In this document: positions 28,249 through 39,269 of the stretch, piece after piece
How the letters are laid out: each line of letters begins with the position of its first letter
Position numbering within the stretch: the stretch's first letter is position 1
Assembly (NCBI RefSeq): GCF_014635325.1
Contig: NZ_BMCT01000003.1
Coordinates: 248,001 to 312,000, forward strand
DNA length: 64,000 nucleotides
Origin: Azorhizobium oxalatiphilum
GTDB lineage: Bacteria; Pseudomonadota; Alphaproteobacteria; Rhizobiales; Xanthobacteraceae
Direction: 5' to 3'
Position numbers and translations under genes: made by a program
The notes under the pieces: generated by a model
Database searches by the model: none
Seen by the model: only the letters and a program-made list of their open reading frames with translations
What the model was told of the DNA's origin: nothing

Positions 28249-28277
28249 AACGGCGGGCCAAGGCCCGCCGTTGTTGC
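28249..28277. terminator. Bidirectional terminator between secreted protein gene and tyrS
   Basis: AACGGCGGGCC-AA-GGCCCGCCGTT is a nearly perfect 24-bp palindrome between two convergent genes, with GTTGCGTT after it on the plus strand. Confidence 0.75.
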
Positions 28278-28297
28278 GTTCAGCGTGTCTCCCCGTC

Positions 28298-29542
28298 TCA
28301 GACCGGGCGCAGGAGGACGTGCTTCTTCTTGCCCATGGAGAGCTTGATCACGCCTTCCGAGGTCAAGTCGCTTTCGGTCAGCACCAGCTTCTCGTCGGTG
28401 ACGGTGGCGTCATTCACCTTCAGCCCGCCGCCCTTGATCTGCCGGCGCGCCTCGCTGGTGGAGGGCACGAGGCCCGCGCTCACGAAGGCGCTGTTGGCGG
28501 CAAGGCCGGCCTTCAGCTCGGCCCCGGCGATCTCGATGGTGGGCAGGTTGGTGGAGAGCGCACCTTCCTCGAAGGTGGTGCGGGCGGTGGCCTTGGCCTC
28601 TTCCGCCGCCGCGCGGCCGTGCAGAAGCGCGGTCGCCTCGGTGGCGAGCACCTCCTTGGCGAGGTTGATCTCCTGCCCCTGCAAGGCGGCAAGGCGCGCG
28701 ATCTCGTCCAGCGGCAGTTCGGTGAAGAGCTTCAGGAAGCGCTCCACGTCGGCATCGCCCGAATTGCGCCAGTACTGCCAGTATTCGTAAGGCGACAGCA
28801 GCGCCGCATCGAGCCACACCGCGCCGCCCGCCGTCTTGCCCATCTTGGCGCCGGAGGAGGTGGTGAGCAGCGGCGTCGTCAGCGCGAACAGGTCCGCGCC
28901 GTGCATGCGGCGGCCCAGCTCCATGCCGTTGACGATGTTGCCCCACTGGTCGGAGCCGCCCATCTGCAGCACGCAGCCGTGGCGCTTGTTCAGCTCCACG
29001 AAGTCGTAGGCCTGCAGGATCATGTAGTTGAATTCGAGGAAGGTGAGGGGCTGCTCGCGCTCAAGGCGCAGCTTCACCGAATCGAACGTCAGCATGCGGT
29101 TGATGGTGAAGTGCGGCCCCACCTCGCGCAGGAGGGGGATGTATTTCAGCTCATCGAGCCACGCCGCATTGTTCTCCATGATGGCGCCGGCGCCAAAATC
29201 GAGGAACTGCGCGAACACTTTGCGGATCGAGGCGATGTTCTCGTTGATCTGCGCGTCGGTGAGCATCTTGCGGGCCTCGTCCTTGCCGGACGGGTCGCCG
29301 ATCTTGGTGGTGCCGCCGCCCATGAGCGCGATGGGCTTGTGGCCCGTGCGCTGGAGCGTGCGCAGCATCATGATCGAGAGCAGATGGCCCGCATGCAGCG
29401 AGGAGGCGGTCGCGTCGAAGCCGATATAGGCGGTGATCGGCCCTTCGCTCGCCTTGGCGTCGAGGCGCTCGAGATCCGAGCACTGGTGGATGTAGCCGCG
29501 CTCGTTCAGCACGCGCAGGAAATCGGAGCGGAAGGTGGTCAT
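28298..29542 (-). CDS. tyrS: Tyrosyl-tRNA synthetase
   Basis: Charges tRNA-Tyr with tyrosine. Class Ic enzyme of 414 residues. The HIGH-type motif is LHAGHL, the tyrosine pocket [12 protein letters not shown] and [12 protein letters not shown] are present, and the KMSKS-equivalent loop is GAKMGKT. A C-terminal S4 RNA-binding domain ([18 protein letters not shown]) follows. The start at 29542 is 84 bp from the divergent anmK start, so the two promoters share a short region. Confidence 0.97.
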   Translation of the reverse strand: MTTFRSDFLRVLNERGYIHQCSDLERLDAKASEGPITAYIGFDATASSLHAGHLLSIMMLRTLQRTGHKPIALMGGGTTKIGDPSGKDEARKMLTDAQINENIASIRKVFAQFLDFGAGAIMENNAAWLDELKYIPLLREVGPHFTINRMLTFDSVKLRLEREQPLTFLEFNYMILQAYDFVELNKRHGCVLQMGGSDQWGNIVNGMELGRRMHGADLFALTTPLLTTSSGAKMGKTAGGAVWLDAALLSPYEYWQYWRNSGDADVERFLKLFTELPLDEIARLAALQGQEINLAKEVLATEATALLHGRAAAEEAKATARTTFEEGALSTNLPTIEIAGAELKAGLAANSAFVSAGLVPSTSEARRQIKGGGLKVNDATVTDEKLVLTESDLTSEGVIKLSMGKKKHVLLRPV

Positions 29543-29625
29543 GCTGATCTGTTCGGATGACGGAAAGGTGCGGTGATGTAACAGGTCTTCGCCGGGAATG
29601 CACCGGCGGGAGCGGGAAGAGTGCC

Positions 29626-30762
29626 ATGCGGACGGCGATGCGCGCGATCGGGCTGATGAGCGGAACCTCCATGGACGGCATCGATGCCGCCCTCATCGAG
29701 ACCGATGGCGAGACCGTCTCCTGGCTCGGCTCGGGCCTGACGCTGCCTTACGACGCCGCCACCCGCGCCTTGCTGGAAGGGGCCATGGCGGATGCGCGCG
29801 GCGTGAATGCCCGCGATGACCGGCCCGGCCGGCTGGCGGAGGCGGAAAGCCGCATCACCACGCTGCATGGCGAGGCCGTACGCGCGCTCATGGAGACGCT
29901 GCGCCTCACCCCCTCCGACATCGACGTGGTGGGCTTCCACGGCCAGACCGTCATCCACCGCCCCGACGCCCGCCTCACCGTGCAGATCGGCCTCGGGCAG
30001 GCGCTGGCGGATGACCTCTCCATTCCCGTGGTGGCCGACTTCCGCGCCGCCGACGTGGCGGTGGGCGGGCAGGGGGCCCCGCTTGTGCCGGTGTTCCATC
30101 AGGCGCTGGTGCGCGCGCTGGAGCTGCCAGCGCCGGTGGCGGTGCTGAACATTGGCGGGGTGGCGAACGTCACCGTGCTGGAAAAGGACGCCGATCCCAT
30201 CGCCTGCGACACCGGACCGGGCAATGCGCTGATCGACGACTTCATGGCCGAGCGCACCGGCCGCCCCTATGACGAGAGCGGCCGCGCGGCGGCGGCGGGC
30301 CGAGTGGACGAGGAGCCGGTCAAGGCCGTGCTCGCCCATCCCTTCTTCACAGCTCCCCCGCCGAAGTCGCTGGACCGCAACGAATTCAAGGCCTTCGTGG
30401 CCGAGCGCCTGAACCTCTCCGGCCTCTCCACGGAGGACGGCGCGGCGACGCTCACCGCCGTCACCGCTCGCACCATCGCCGCTTTGGTTCCGCTGCTGCC
30501 GCGCGCCCCGCAAAGCTGGATCGTGGCCGGCGGCGGCGCGCGCAATCCGACGCTGCTCACCATGCTGGAAGCGATCCTCGGCCGCCCCGTGCGCCCGGCC
30601 GAGGCGGTGGGCTGGTCGGCGGATGCGCTGGAAGCCCATGCCTTCGGCTTCCTCGCGGTGCGGTCGCTCCGGGGCCTGCCGCTCACCTTCCCCACCACCA
30701 CGGGCATCGCCGCGCCGTTGACGGGTGGTGTGCGGTTCTCTCCCCGGTTGCGGGAAATGTGA
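29626..30762 (+). CDS. anmK: Anhydro-N-acetylmuramic acid kinase
   Basis: Phosphorylates and opens 1,6-anhydro-MurNAc released in peptidoglycan recycling, giving MurNAc-6-P. It has 378 residues. The ASKHA-type nucleotide-binding motif [17 protein letters not shown] lies at the N-terminus, and [21 protein letters not shown] and [12 protein letters not shown] follow as in the family. The ATG at 29626 is preceded by GGGAAGAG. A codon at 29557 in the same frame would overlap the tyrS promoter and is less likely. Divergent from tyrS; followed by an APC permease after 134 bp. Confidence 0.95.
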   Translation: MRTAMRAIGLMSGTSMDGIDAALIETDGETVSWLGSGLTLPYDAATRALLEGAMADARGVNARDDRPGRLAEAESRITTLHGEAVRALMETLRLTPSDIDVVGFHGQTVIHRPDARLTVQIGLGQALADDLSIPVVADFRAADVAVGGQGAPLVPVFHQALVRALELPAPVAVLNIGGVANVTVLEKDADPIACDTGPGNALIDDFMAERTGRPYDESGRAAAAGRVDEEPVKAVLAHPFFTAPPPKSLDRNEFKAFVAERLNLSGLSTEDGAATLTAVTARTIAALVPLLPRAPQSWIVAGGGARNPTLLTMLEAILGRPVRPAEAVGWSADALEAHAFGFLAVRSLRGLPLTFPTTTGIAAPLTGGVRFSPRLREM

Positions 30763-30896
30763 TGCACATATCCGTCACCCCGGTAAGGTAACGAGGGGTG
30801 ACTTGAGGACGCAGGCCCGGATTCGCGACGATCCACCGGGAATGCGTGCTCGCGCAATGGCTTGGAGACGGCGCGGCCGGCTCCAAGGGGGGTGTC

Positions 30897-32519
30897 ATGT
30901 CTCACAAGATGCAGCGGGAGATCGGCGTCGTCGGTCTCACTTTCGTGGCCGTCTCCGGCATCATCGGGTCGGGCTGGCTGTTCGCGCCGCTCATGGCCGC
31001 CCAGCATGCGGGGCCGGCCTCCCTCATCGCCTGGGTCATCGGCGGCATCGCCATGCTGCTGCTGGCGCTCACCTTCGCCGAAATCTCGGCCATGCTGCCG
31101 GTGCCGGGGGGCATCGCCCGCGTGCCGCTGTTCAGCCATGGCAACCTCGTCGCCATGGCCATGGGGTGGAGCGCCTGGGTGGGCTACAACACCACCGCCC
31201 CCATCGAGGTGGAGGCCATGCTGCGCTATCTGGCCCCGCACATGCCGTGGCTGCACACCACGCCGGGCGGCGGCACGCTGTCGGCATCGGGCATGGCGGT
31301 CGCCATCGGGCTGATGGCGCTGTTCACCCTCATCAATGCCTTCGGGGTCAAATTCTTCGCTTATGTGAACTCGGCCATCACCTGGGCCAAGATCGCCATT
31401 CCGCTGCTGGTGACGGGCATGCTGCTGGTCTCGCGCTTCGAGACCGGCAATTTCACCGCCGGCGGCGGGTTCGCGCCCACGGGGCTGGCCGGCATACTCG
31501 GCGCCATCTCGTCCGGCGGCATCATCTTCTCCTACATCGGCTTCCGCCATGCGGTGGACATGGCGGGCGAGGCGAAGAACCCCGGCTTTACCGTGCCGGC
31601 GGCGCTGCTGTTTTCCGTCGTCATCTGCTTCGTCATCTATGGCGGCTTGCAGTTCGCTTTCATCGGCGCGCTCTCGCCGTCAGACCTCGCCAACGGATGG
31701 CCGGCGCTCGCCCTGCCGGGGCAGCTCGGTCCGCTGGGGGCGCTGGCTTCCGTGCTCGGCCTCCTGTGGCTGGTGAGCCTGCTGAATGTGGGCGCGGTGG
31801 TCGGCCCGTTCGGCGGTGCGCTGGTGGCGGTGGGCTCCAATGCCCGCCTTGCCTATGCGCTGGCGGAGAACGGCCTGTTCCCGCGCCTGATGGTCCGCCT
31901 GTCCAACCTCGGCGTGCCGCTGGCGGCGCTGGTCTTCAATTGCGTGCTGTCGTCCGTGTCCTTCGTGCTGCTGCCGTTCGGCGAGCTGGTGCAGCTCAAC
32001 TCCTCCGCCATCGTGCTCAGCTTCATCGTGGGGCCGATCGCGGTGGTGGCGCTGCGTGCGCTGCTGCCGGGGGCGAAAAGGCCCCTGCGCCTGCCGGCGG
32101 TCAATGTGATCGCGGCCGCCGCCTTCATCATCTCGACGCTGGTGGTCTATTGGAGCGGCTGGTCCACCGTGTGGCGGCTGGGCGTGTGCCTCGGCGTCGG
32201 GCTGGCGCTGTTCCTCGTCTACGCCCGCCCGCGCATGCGCGAGGCGCCGGACACGCGCGAGGCCCTGTGGCTGGTGCCCTATTGCCTCGGCACGGCGCTG
32301 TTGTCGTATCTCGGCACGTTCGGCGGCATCGGCCTGCTGCCGTTCGGCTGGGACATGGTGGCGGTGGCGCTGTTCGCGCTGCGCATCTTCTTCTGGGCCA
32401 TCGGCTCGCGCCTGCCGCCGGACAAGTTCGCCGCCCGTCTTGAAGAGGCGCGGGAGCACCTGACCGAGGAAACCGGCCATCCCGTCACCGGCGCGGCACC
32501 TGTGCCTGCCGGTCAGTGA
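30897..32519 (+). CDS. APC superfamily amino acid permease
   Basis: Inner-membrane carrier of 540 residues with about 12 membrane helices. It opens with GLTFVAVSGIIGSGWLFAPL, the APC TM1 motif in which the unwound GSG binds the substrate amino group. Later segments include SSGGIIFSYIGFRHAVDMAGEAKNP, typical of TM6 and its exit. A polar C-terminal tail follows. Substrate is probably an amino acid or amine; specificity not readable. AAGGGGGG lies upstream of the ATG at 30897. Same strand as anmK but with a separate-looking leader. Ended by the terminator at 32805-32847. Confidence 0.85.
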   Translation: MSHKMQREIGVVGLTFVAVSGIIGSGWLFAPLMAAQHAGPASLIAWVIGGIAMLLLALTFAEISAMLPVPGGIARVPLFSHGNLVAMAMGWSAWVGYNTTAPIEVEAMLRYLAPHMPWLHTTPGGGTLSASGMAVAIGLMALFTLINAFGVKFFAYVNSAITWAKIAIPLLVTGMLLVSRFETGNFTAGGGFAPTGLAGILGAISSGGIIFSYIGFRHAVDMAGEAKNPGFTVPAALLFSVVICFVIYGGLQFAFIGALSPSDLANGWPALALPGQLGPLGALASVLGLLWLVSLLNVGAVVGPFGGALVAVGSNARLAYALAENGLFPRLMVRLSNLGVPLAALVFNCVLSSVSFVLLPFGELVQLNSSAIVLSFIVGPIAVVALRALLPGAKRPLRLPAVNVIAAAAFIISTLVVYWSGWSTVWRLGVCLGVGLALFLVYARPRMREAPDTREALWLVPYCLGTALLSYLGTFGGIGLLPFGWDMVAVALFALRIFFWAIGSRLPPDKFAARLEEAREHLTEETGHPVTGAAPVPAGQ

Positions 32520-32589
32520 GGGGCGGGCGGGGGGATTGGCGTCTCCACCCGCGCGGTCCCATCCGCCGTCCTCGCGTCACCCTCCACGC

Positions 32590-32735
32590 GTCATGGCCGG
32601 ACTTGATCCGGCCATCCACGTGGTGCGGCTGGGAAGCGGTTGATTTGAAACAGTGAGCGGCCGGGGCCGCGCCTGCTTCCGGTGCGGCCTCTGTCGGCCT
32701 GACGTGGATCCCCGGATCAAGTCCGGGGATGACGA
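32590..32735. repeat. Paired palindromic repeat (GTCAT/GTGGAT family), locus 1
   Basis: Left arm GTCATGGCCGGACTTGATCC... (32590-32621) and right arm GACGTGGATCCCCGGATCAA... (32701-32735) are inverted relative to one another. Each arm is itself a hairpin. Related pairs are at 38941-39050, 52123-52329 and 55289-55435. It fills the gap after the APC permease gene. Confidence 0.8.
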
Positions 32736-32804
32736 TCCTTTGTGGGAGCTTTGGCGCGCACCACGATCGACGTGGCGCCGGGAAGGGCCTCCGACCCCCC
32801 ACAC

Positions 32805-32847
32805 GAAAAAGCGCCGCGCGATCTCTCGCGCGGCGCTTTTCTTATTT
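32805..32847. terminator. Bidirectional terminator between convergent genes
   Basis: GCGCCGCGCG-ATCTCT-CGCGCGGCGC stem (32811-32836) with GAAAAA before and TTTTCTTATTT after. It serves the permease gene (+) and the hydrolase gene (-). Confidence 0.88.
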
Positions 32848-32869
32848 CGCGTCCGGAAAGGACAGCCGC

Positions 32870-33532
32870 TCAGGCGGCGCTGTCCTTGCGGGTGCCGGGC
32901 AGGCGCTTGTCGAGATAGCCGCCGACGATGCCCATCAGCTCTTCGGTCTTGCCGTCGAAGAAGTGGTTGGCGCCGGGGATGATCTGCTGCTCGATCACGA
33001 TGCCCTTCTGCGTCTTCAGCTTCTCCACCAGCGTGCCGACGGCGGCGGTGGGCACCACCGCGTCCTTGTCGCCATGGACGAACAGGCCCGAGGACGGGCA
33101 GGGCGCCAGGAAGGAGAAGTCATAGAGGCTGGCCGGGGCGGCGATGGAGATGAAGCCCTCCACCTCCGGGCGGCGCATCAGCAGCTGCATGCCGATCCAG
33201 GCGCCGAAGGAGACGCCAGCGATCCAGCAGGCGCGCGCATCCGGGTTCACCGACTGCGCCCAGTCGAGCGCCGCGGCGGCATCGGCCAGCTCGCCGGTGC
33301 CGTGGTCGAACGAGCCCTGGCTGCGACCCACGCCACGGAAGTTGAAGCGCAGCACCGAGAAGCCACGGTTCACGAACTGGTAGTACAGATTGTACGTCAC
33401 CGGATTGTTCATCGTCCCGCCGAACTGCGGGTGGGGATGAAGAATGATGGCGATGGGGGAATTGCGGGTCTTGGCGGGCTGATAGCGACCCTCGAGCCGC
33501 CCTTTTTCGCCAGTGAAGATGACTTCGGGCAT
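32870..33532 (-). CDS. Alpha/beta hydrolase
   Basis: Cytoplasmic hydrolase of 220 residues of the small dienelactone-hydrolase-like class. The nucleophile elbow is GVSFGAWIG, the acid is in FVHGDKDAVVP, and the catalytic His is in PGANHFFDGK. The early HPHPQFGGTMNNPV segment is characteristic of a conserved alphaproteobacterial subgroup of unknown substrate. It is divergent from the suf operon, whose promoter lies in the 392-bp gap. Confidence 0.88.
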   Translation of the reverse strand: MPEVIFTGEKGRLEGRYQPAKTRNSPIAIILHPHPQFGGTMNNPVTYNLYYQFVNRGFSVLRFNFRGVGRSQGSFDHGTGELADAAAALDWAQSVNPDARACWIAGVSFGAWIGMQLLMRRPEVEGFISIAAPASLYDFSFLAPCPSSGLFVHGDKDAVVPTAAVGTLVEKLKTQKGIVIEQQIIPGANHFFDGKTEELMGIVGGYLDKRLPGTRKDSAA

Positions 33533-33702
33533 GGGACGTGCAAGACCTCTAGGGGCGCATCCGCGAAGTCAGGGAAGCGTCTGTCGGGTGTGGCACCCCA
33601 CAGCGACGCCCCTCGGAGCACATCTGCCAGCACGCTCACCCGATTTGAGGGCACCCGAAATCTCCGGGGACACCCAAAGTCTCACGGTTGGCTGGCGATG
33701 TC

Positions 33703-33748
33703 TTGACTCGGCCTGGACGCCGCCCTATCTATTTAGAATAATTCTAAT
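33703..33748 (+). promoter_or_regulatory. suf operon promoter with Irr/ICE-type iron-response box
   Basis: TTGACT (33703-33708), a 17-bp spacer and TATCTA (33726-33731) make a good sigma-70 promoter. Overlapping the expected start site is TTTAGAA-TAA-TTCTAAT (33732-33748), with a perfect inner palindrome TTAGAA/TTCTAA. This matches the ICE motif (TTTAGAA-N3-TTCTAAA) bound by Irr in Rhizobiales. The position suggests repression. Binding by Irr is inferred. Confidence 0.75.
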
Positions 33749-33924
33749 TTATCCCGGCCAGCTGCGCACGGAAAGCGCTGCGTGACTGAGACGGGTGAAG
33801 TGGATCATATGGACGAGAACGGGTGCAATTGCAAGCCTCGCGTCTTGACCGTGAGTGCCGGAAGGCATTGCGGCGCGGGCCTCTGTCTTGGGTTCTGCCG
33901 TTCGGCGCCCGAGGGGTGCCGGTG

Positions 33925-35103
33925 ATGGCCGAGGCGCGCGTTCATCTGGATCATAACGCAACGTCACCCCTGCGCCCCGAAGCCCGTGACGCGCTGATCG
34001 CCGCGCTGGAGGAGGGGGGCAATGCCTCTTCCGTGCACACGGGCGGACGCGCGGCGCGCGGGCGTCTGGAGACGGCGCGCAAGCAGGTGGCGGGGCTCGT
34101 CGGCGCGCAGATGCGCGGCGTGATGTTCACCTCCGGCGCCACCGAGGCCAATGCGCTGGCGCTGCATCCGGCCTGGGAGATCGCCGGCCGGCCGGTGACA
34201 TGCGACGTGCTGCTGACCAGCGCCGTGGAGCATCCGGCGGTGCTGCGCGGCCATCGCTTCGCGGACGAGAACGTCGAAGTGCTGCCCGTGGATGCCACGG
34301 GAAGGCTTGATCTGGACGCCCTGTCGGCGCGTATCGCTGTCCATGCCGGCGCAGGGCGCAAGGCCATGGTGAGCCTGATGCTGGCGAACAACGAAACCGG
34401 CGTGATCCAGCCCGTGGCCGAGGCCGCCGCCCTCGTCCATGCGCAGGGCGGCATCATGCATTGCGACGCCGTGCAGGGGGCGGGCCGCCTGCCCATCCAT
34501 ATGGGCACGCTCGGGCTCGACCTCCTCTCGCTCTCCGCCCACAAGCTGGGCGGGCCGCAGGGGGCTGGCGCTCTGGTGGCGGCCCATGAGGATACCCGCC
34601 CGCTGGTTCCCCTGCTGCGGGGCGGCGGACAGGAGCGCAGCCGCCGGGGCGGCACCGAGAATGTGCCGGGCGCGGCCGGCTTCGGCGCGGCAGCGAAAGC
34701 GGCGCAGGACGTTTTGGACAAGGAAGCCTTGCGTCTGGCGCACTTGCGCGACCGGCTGGAAACGGAGATTGTCGCCGCGCTTCCCGAAACGGAGGTTGTC
34801 GGTTCCGGGGCCGCGCGCGTGGCCAACACGTCCTGCCTCGCCTTCGGTGGGCTGAAGGCGGAGACACTGGTTATCGCGCTCGACCTTTCCCACATAGCGG
34901 TCAGTGCCGGCTCGGCCTGTTCCTCAGGGAAGGTGGGCCCCTCGCATGTGCTGTCCGCCATGGGGCTGGACGATGCACGCGCCGGCGGGGCGATCCGCCT
35001 GTCGCTGGGCTGGTCGAGCACCGAACAGGATGTGGACCGGACGATCGCGGCCTTGCGCCGCGTGGTTCCGCAGGTCAGAAGCCGCTCCCTGAGGGCGGCC
35101 TAA
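33925..35103 (+). CDS. Cysteine desulfurase, NifS/IscS-like, first gene of suf operon
   Basis: PLP enzyme that removes sulfur from cysteine for Fe-S cluster assembly. It has 392 residues. The PLP lysine is in LSAHKLGGPQG, the catalytic cysteine in SAGSACSSGKVGPSHVL, and the N-terminus DHNATSPLRPEA is typical of group I (NifS/IscS) desulfurases. It therefore differs from the group II SufS encoded later in the same operon. The ATG at 33925 follows GAGGGG. An upstream in-frame start at 33823 is possible. Leading gene of the suf operon in many Rhizobiales, where it is annotated as an IscS- or SufS2-like protein. Confidence 0.92.
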   Translation: MAEARVHLDHNATSPLRPEARDALIAALEEGGNASSVHTGGRAARGRLETARKQVAGLVGAQMRGVMFTSGATEANALALHPAWEIAGRPVTCDVLLTSAVEHPAVLRGHRFADENVEVLPVDATGRLDLDALSARIAVHAGAGRKAMVSLMLANNETGVIQPVAEAAALVHAQGGIMHCDAVQGAGRLPIHMGTLGLDLLSLSAHKLGGPQGAGALVAAHEDTRPLVPLLRGGGQERSRRGGTENVPGAAGFGAAAKAAQDVLDKEALRLAHLRDRLETEIVAALPETEVVGSGAARVANTSCLAFGGLKAETLVIALDLSHIAVSAGSACSSGKVGPSHVLSAMGLDDARAGGAIRLSLGWSSTEQDVDRTIAALRRVVPQVRSRSLRAA

Positions 35104-35106
35104 TTC

Positions 35107-35168
35107 GAATTGAGCGGTTTACCGCTCAGGGCAACGTGAATTGAGCGGTTTCCCGCTCGGAGGAACTT
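35107..35168. repeat. 31-bp tandem direct repeat with hairpins before sufB
   Basis: Two adjoining 31-bp units, 35107-35137 and 35138-35168, both starting GAATTGAGCGGTTT and containing a small hairpin (GAGCGG-TTTA-CCGCTC and GAGCGG-TTTC-CCGCTC). They lie between the first desulfurase gene and sufB in the operon. They may stabilise or process the mRNA; this is inference. Confidence 0.7.
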
Positions 35169-35209
35169 GACCCGCGGGCCTTGACCCCGCGCGGGAGAGG
35201 AGAGGAAAG

Positions 35210-36679
<1,470 letters not shown>

Positions 36680-36798
36680 TCGCCTGAACCTTTTCCGCGC
36701 CAAGGTGCGGAAGCCCTTTTTCGCAGGCAGGACGGCCGGTGCGCGTCACGCGAACGGCGCACCCCTCCAGCCGGCAGATTAGAAATGGAAAGACGCCA

Positions 36799-37554
36799 AT
36801 GGCCTTGCTCGAAATCAACAACCTGCATGCTTCCATCGAGGACAAGGAGATCCTGAAGGGTCTCAGCCTCTCGGTGAATGCTGGCGAGGTGCATGCGATC
36901 ATGGGGCCGAACGGCTCCGGCAAGTCGACCCTGTCCTACGTCCTCTCCGGCAAGCCGGACTATGAAGTGACCGAAGGCACCGCCACGCTCGACGGCGTGG
37001 ACCTGCTGGAGCTGGAAGCCGACGCGCGCGCCGCCGCCGGCCTGTTCCTGGCCTTCCAGTATCCGGTGGAAGTGCCCGGCGTCGCCACCATGACCTTCCT
37101 GCGCACCGCGCTGAACGCCCAGCGCCGCGCCCGCGGCGAGGACGAGCTGTCCACGCCGGACTTCCTGCGCATCGTCAAGGAGAAGGCCGCCCATCTCGGC
37201 ATCTCGCAGGACATGCTGCGCCGTGGCGTGAACGTCGGCTTCTCCGGCGGCGAAAAGAAGCGCAACGAGATCCTCCAGATGGCCCTGCTGGAGCCGAAGG
37301 TGGCGATCCTCGACGAGACCGATTCCGGCCTCGACATCGACGCGCTCAAGATCGTCTCCGAAGGCGTGAACTCGCTGCGCTCCAAGGACCGCGCCATGGT
37401 GGTGATCACCCACTACCAGCGCCTGCTGGACCATATCGTGCCGGACTTCGTGCATGTGATGCACAAGGGTCGCATCGTACGCTCCGGCGGCAAGGAACTG
37501 GCGCTGGAACTGGAGGCCTCGGGCTATGCCGCCTATGGCCAGGACGCGGCGTGA
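36799..37554 (+). CDS. sufC: Fe-S cluster assembly ATPase SufC
   Basis: ABC-type ATPase without membrane domains that drives the SufBCD complex. It has 251 residues: Walker A GPNGSGKST, signature FSGGEKKRNEI, Walker B VAILDETDSGLDID and the H-loop VVITHYQRLL. The ATG at 36799 is chosen over an upstream in-frame codon at 36739 because MALLEINNLHA is the canonical N-terminus. It ends 10 bp before sufD. Confidence 0.97.
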   Translation: MALLEINNLHASIEDKEILKGLSLSVNAGEVHAIMGPNGSGKSTLSYVLSGKPDYEVTEGTATLDGVDLLELEADARAAAGLFLAFQYPVEVPGVATMTFLRTALNAQRRARGEDELSTPDFLRIVKEKAAHLGISQDMLRRGVNVGFSGGEKKRNEILQMALLEPKVAILDETDSGLDIDALKIVSEGVNSLRSKDRAMVVITHYQRLLDHIVPDFVHVMHKGRIVRSGGKELALELEASGYAAYGQDAA

Positions 37555-37564
37555 GGGGACGGAC

Positions 37565-38875
37565 ATGAATGTCGTGACCCAGATCCGCACGGCGGCCGAG
37601 CAGGCGCTCGGCATCGCCGTCGAGCAGCGCACCGCCGCTGCCGAGGCGGGCCGGATCGGCGAACTGCGCCGCGCCGCCGCCACCGCCTTTGCCGCCAACG
37701 GCCTGCCCCACCGCCGGGTGGAGGAGTGGAAGTACACCGACCTGCGCGCCCTTCAGCGCGAGGCGGCTCCGCTCGCCGGCACCCCGGACGCCGCTGCCGT
37801 GGCTGCGGCCTCGGCGGACGTGATGAGCATTGAGGGTGCCCCGCGCATCCTGTTCGTCAACGGCACGCTGGTGGGCTCGGCCTCCGATCTCGCGCTGGGC
37901 GCGGGCATCACGGTGGAGCCGCTGGACGCGGCGCTGCGCGGCCCGCTGGCCGATCGCGTCGGCGCGCTCGCCCCGCAGCGCTATGACGGGCCGCTGGCCC
38001 TCAACACCGTCTTCCTCGGCTCCGGCCTCGTGGTGCGGGTTGCGGCCGGCGCCAAGATCGAAACCCCGCTGCACATCGCCAACGTCTTCACCGGCGCTGC
38101 CGCCTCCACCTATGGCCGCGTGGTCCTGGTGGTGGAGGAAGGCGCGGAGGTGACGCTGGTGGAGAGCTTCCAGGGTCCGGATGGCGTCGCCTACCAGACC
38201 AATTCGGCGCTGGAGCTGTTCGTGGGCGACGAGGCCCATGCGGATTACATCCGCGTGCAGGAGGAGGGCGATGCCGCGCTCCATCTGGCCACCCTGATGA
38301 CGGAGATCGGCCGCAACGCCCAGCTCCACACCTTCAGCTTCACCAGCGGTGCCAAGGCTTCCCGCATCAGCCTCTACGGGCGGTTCGGCGGCCAGCATTC
38401 GCAGGCGGGCCTGAATGGCGTGAACCTGCTCAAGAACAAGCAGCATGCGGACGTGACCCTGCTGCTCGACCATGCCGTGCCCCATTGCGAGAGCCGCGAA
38501 CTGTTCAAGTCCGTGCTGGCGGATGAGAGCCATGGCGTGTTCCAGGGCAAGATCGTGGTGCATCCCGACGCCCAGAAGACCGACGGCCGCATGATGAGCC
38601 GCGCGCTTCTGCTGGGCGAGACGGCGGAGATGGACAACAAGCCCGAGCTTGAGATCTTCGCCGACGACGTGCAGTGCGGCCATGGCGCGACCGTGGGCGA
38701 TCTCGACGAGACCCTGCTGTTCTACCTCAAGGCCCGCGGCATCCCGCAGAAGGAGGCCGAGGCGCTCCTCGTGCAGGCTTTCGTCGGCGAGGCGCTGGAG
38801 CTGCTGGAGAACGAGACCCTGCGTGAGTTCCTGATCGCGCGTGCGGCCGCCTGGCTGGTCCGCCGGGCGGGTTGA
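37565..38875 (+). CDS. sufD: Fe-S cluster assembly protein SufD
   Basis: Partner of SufB in the SufBC2D scaffold, with a role in iron entry. It has 436 residues and the SufB/D beta-helix core. LPHRRVEEWKYTDLRALQ is at the N-terminus. The C-terminal half has LLDHAVPHCESRELFKSVL, GVFQGKIVVHPDAQKTDGRM and CGHGATVGDLDE, which includes the conserved histidine. The ATG at 37565 lies 10 bp after the sufC stop codon. A 444-bp gap with repeats separates it from sufS. Confidence 0.96.
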   Translation: MNVVTQIRTAAEQALGIAVEQRTAAAEAGRIGELRRAAATAFAANGLPHRRVEEWKYTDLRALQREAAPLAGTPDAAAVAAASADVMSIEGAPRILFVNGTLVGSASDLALGAGITVEPLDAALRGPLADRVGALAPQRYDGPLALNTVFLGSGLVVRVAAGAKIETPLHIANVFTGAAASTYGRVVLVVEEGAEVTLVESFQGPDGVAYQTNSALELFVGDEAHADYIRVQEEGDAALHLATLMTEIGRNAQLHTFSFTSGAKASRISLYGRFGGQHSQAGLNGVNLLKNKQHADVTLLLDHAVPHCESRELFKSVLADESHGVFQGKIVVHPDAQKTDGRMMSRALLLGETAEMDNKPELEIFADDVQCGHGATVGDLDETLLFYLKARGIPQKEAEALLVQAFVGEALELLENETLREFLIARAAAWLVRRAG

Positions 38876-38940
38876 GCGGGAAGGGCAGGGCCTTCTCTTC
38901 CCTTATGGGGGGAGGGGGCAACGCCGCTGTAACAGAAGAC

Positions 38941-39050
38941 CGTCATGCCCGGGCTTGTCCCGGGCATCCACGTCGGGCCGACGGCGCAAGCCTCTGAAGG
39001 CTGTTCCTGGCCGCTGGGCGTGGATACCCGGGACAAGCCCGGGCATGACG
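38941..39050. repeat. Paired palindromic repeat (GTCAT/GTGGAT family), locus 2, inside the suf operon
   Basis: Left arm CGTCATGCCCGGGCTTGTCC... (38941-38983) and inverted right arm GTGGATACCCGGGACAAGCC... (39019-39050). Transcribed, the two arms can fold into one long hairpin between sufD and sufS. Confidence 0.82.
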
Positions 39051-39220
39051 GCCCGCATGGAGTGTGGGCGCTCTGAGCAACTTGATCCTTGGAGGCAGTT
39101 GTTTCACCGCCCGAAGGTGGACAGGACCGCTCCTGCGGACGGTCCCGAGAAGCATTCCAACCTGTTGTTTCATCGCAATTCCGGACGCAGACCCCATATA
39201 CAGGTCCGCCGGAATTGCTT

Positions 39221-39269
39221 AGAGCCGGATCGGTCCGGATTGATCAATCCGAACCGTGAATCCGCCTCT
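39221..39269. repeat. AGAGCCGGA intergenic element, copy 2
   Basis: Close copy of the element at 3126-3175: same ends (AGAGCCGGATCGG ... TGAATCCGCCTCT) and a perfect inner palindrome CGGATTGATCAATCCG. It lies 50 bp before sufS. Confidence 0.7.
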
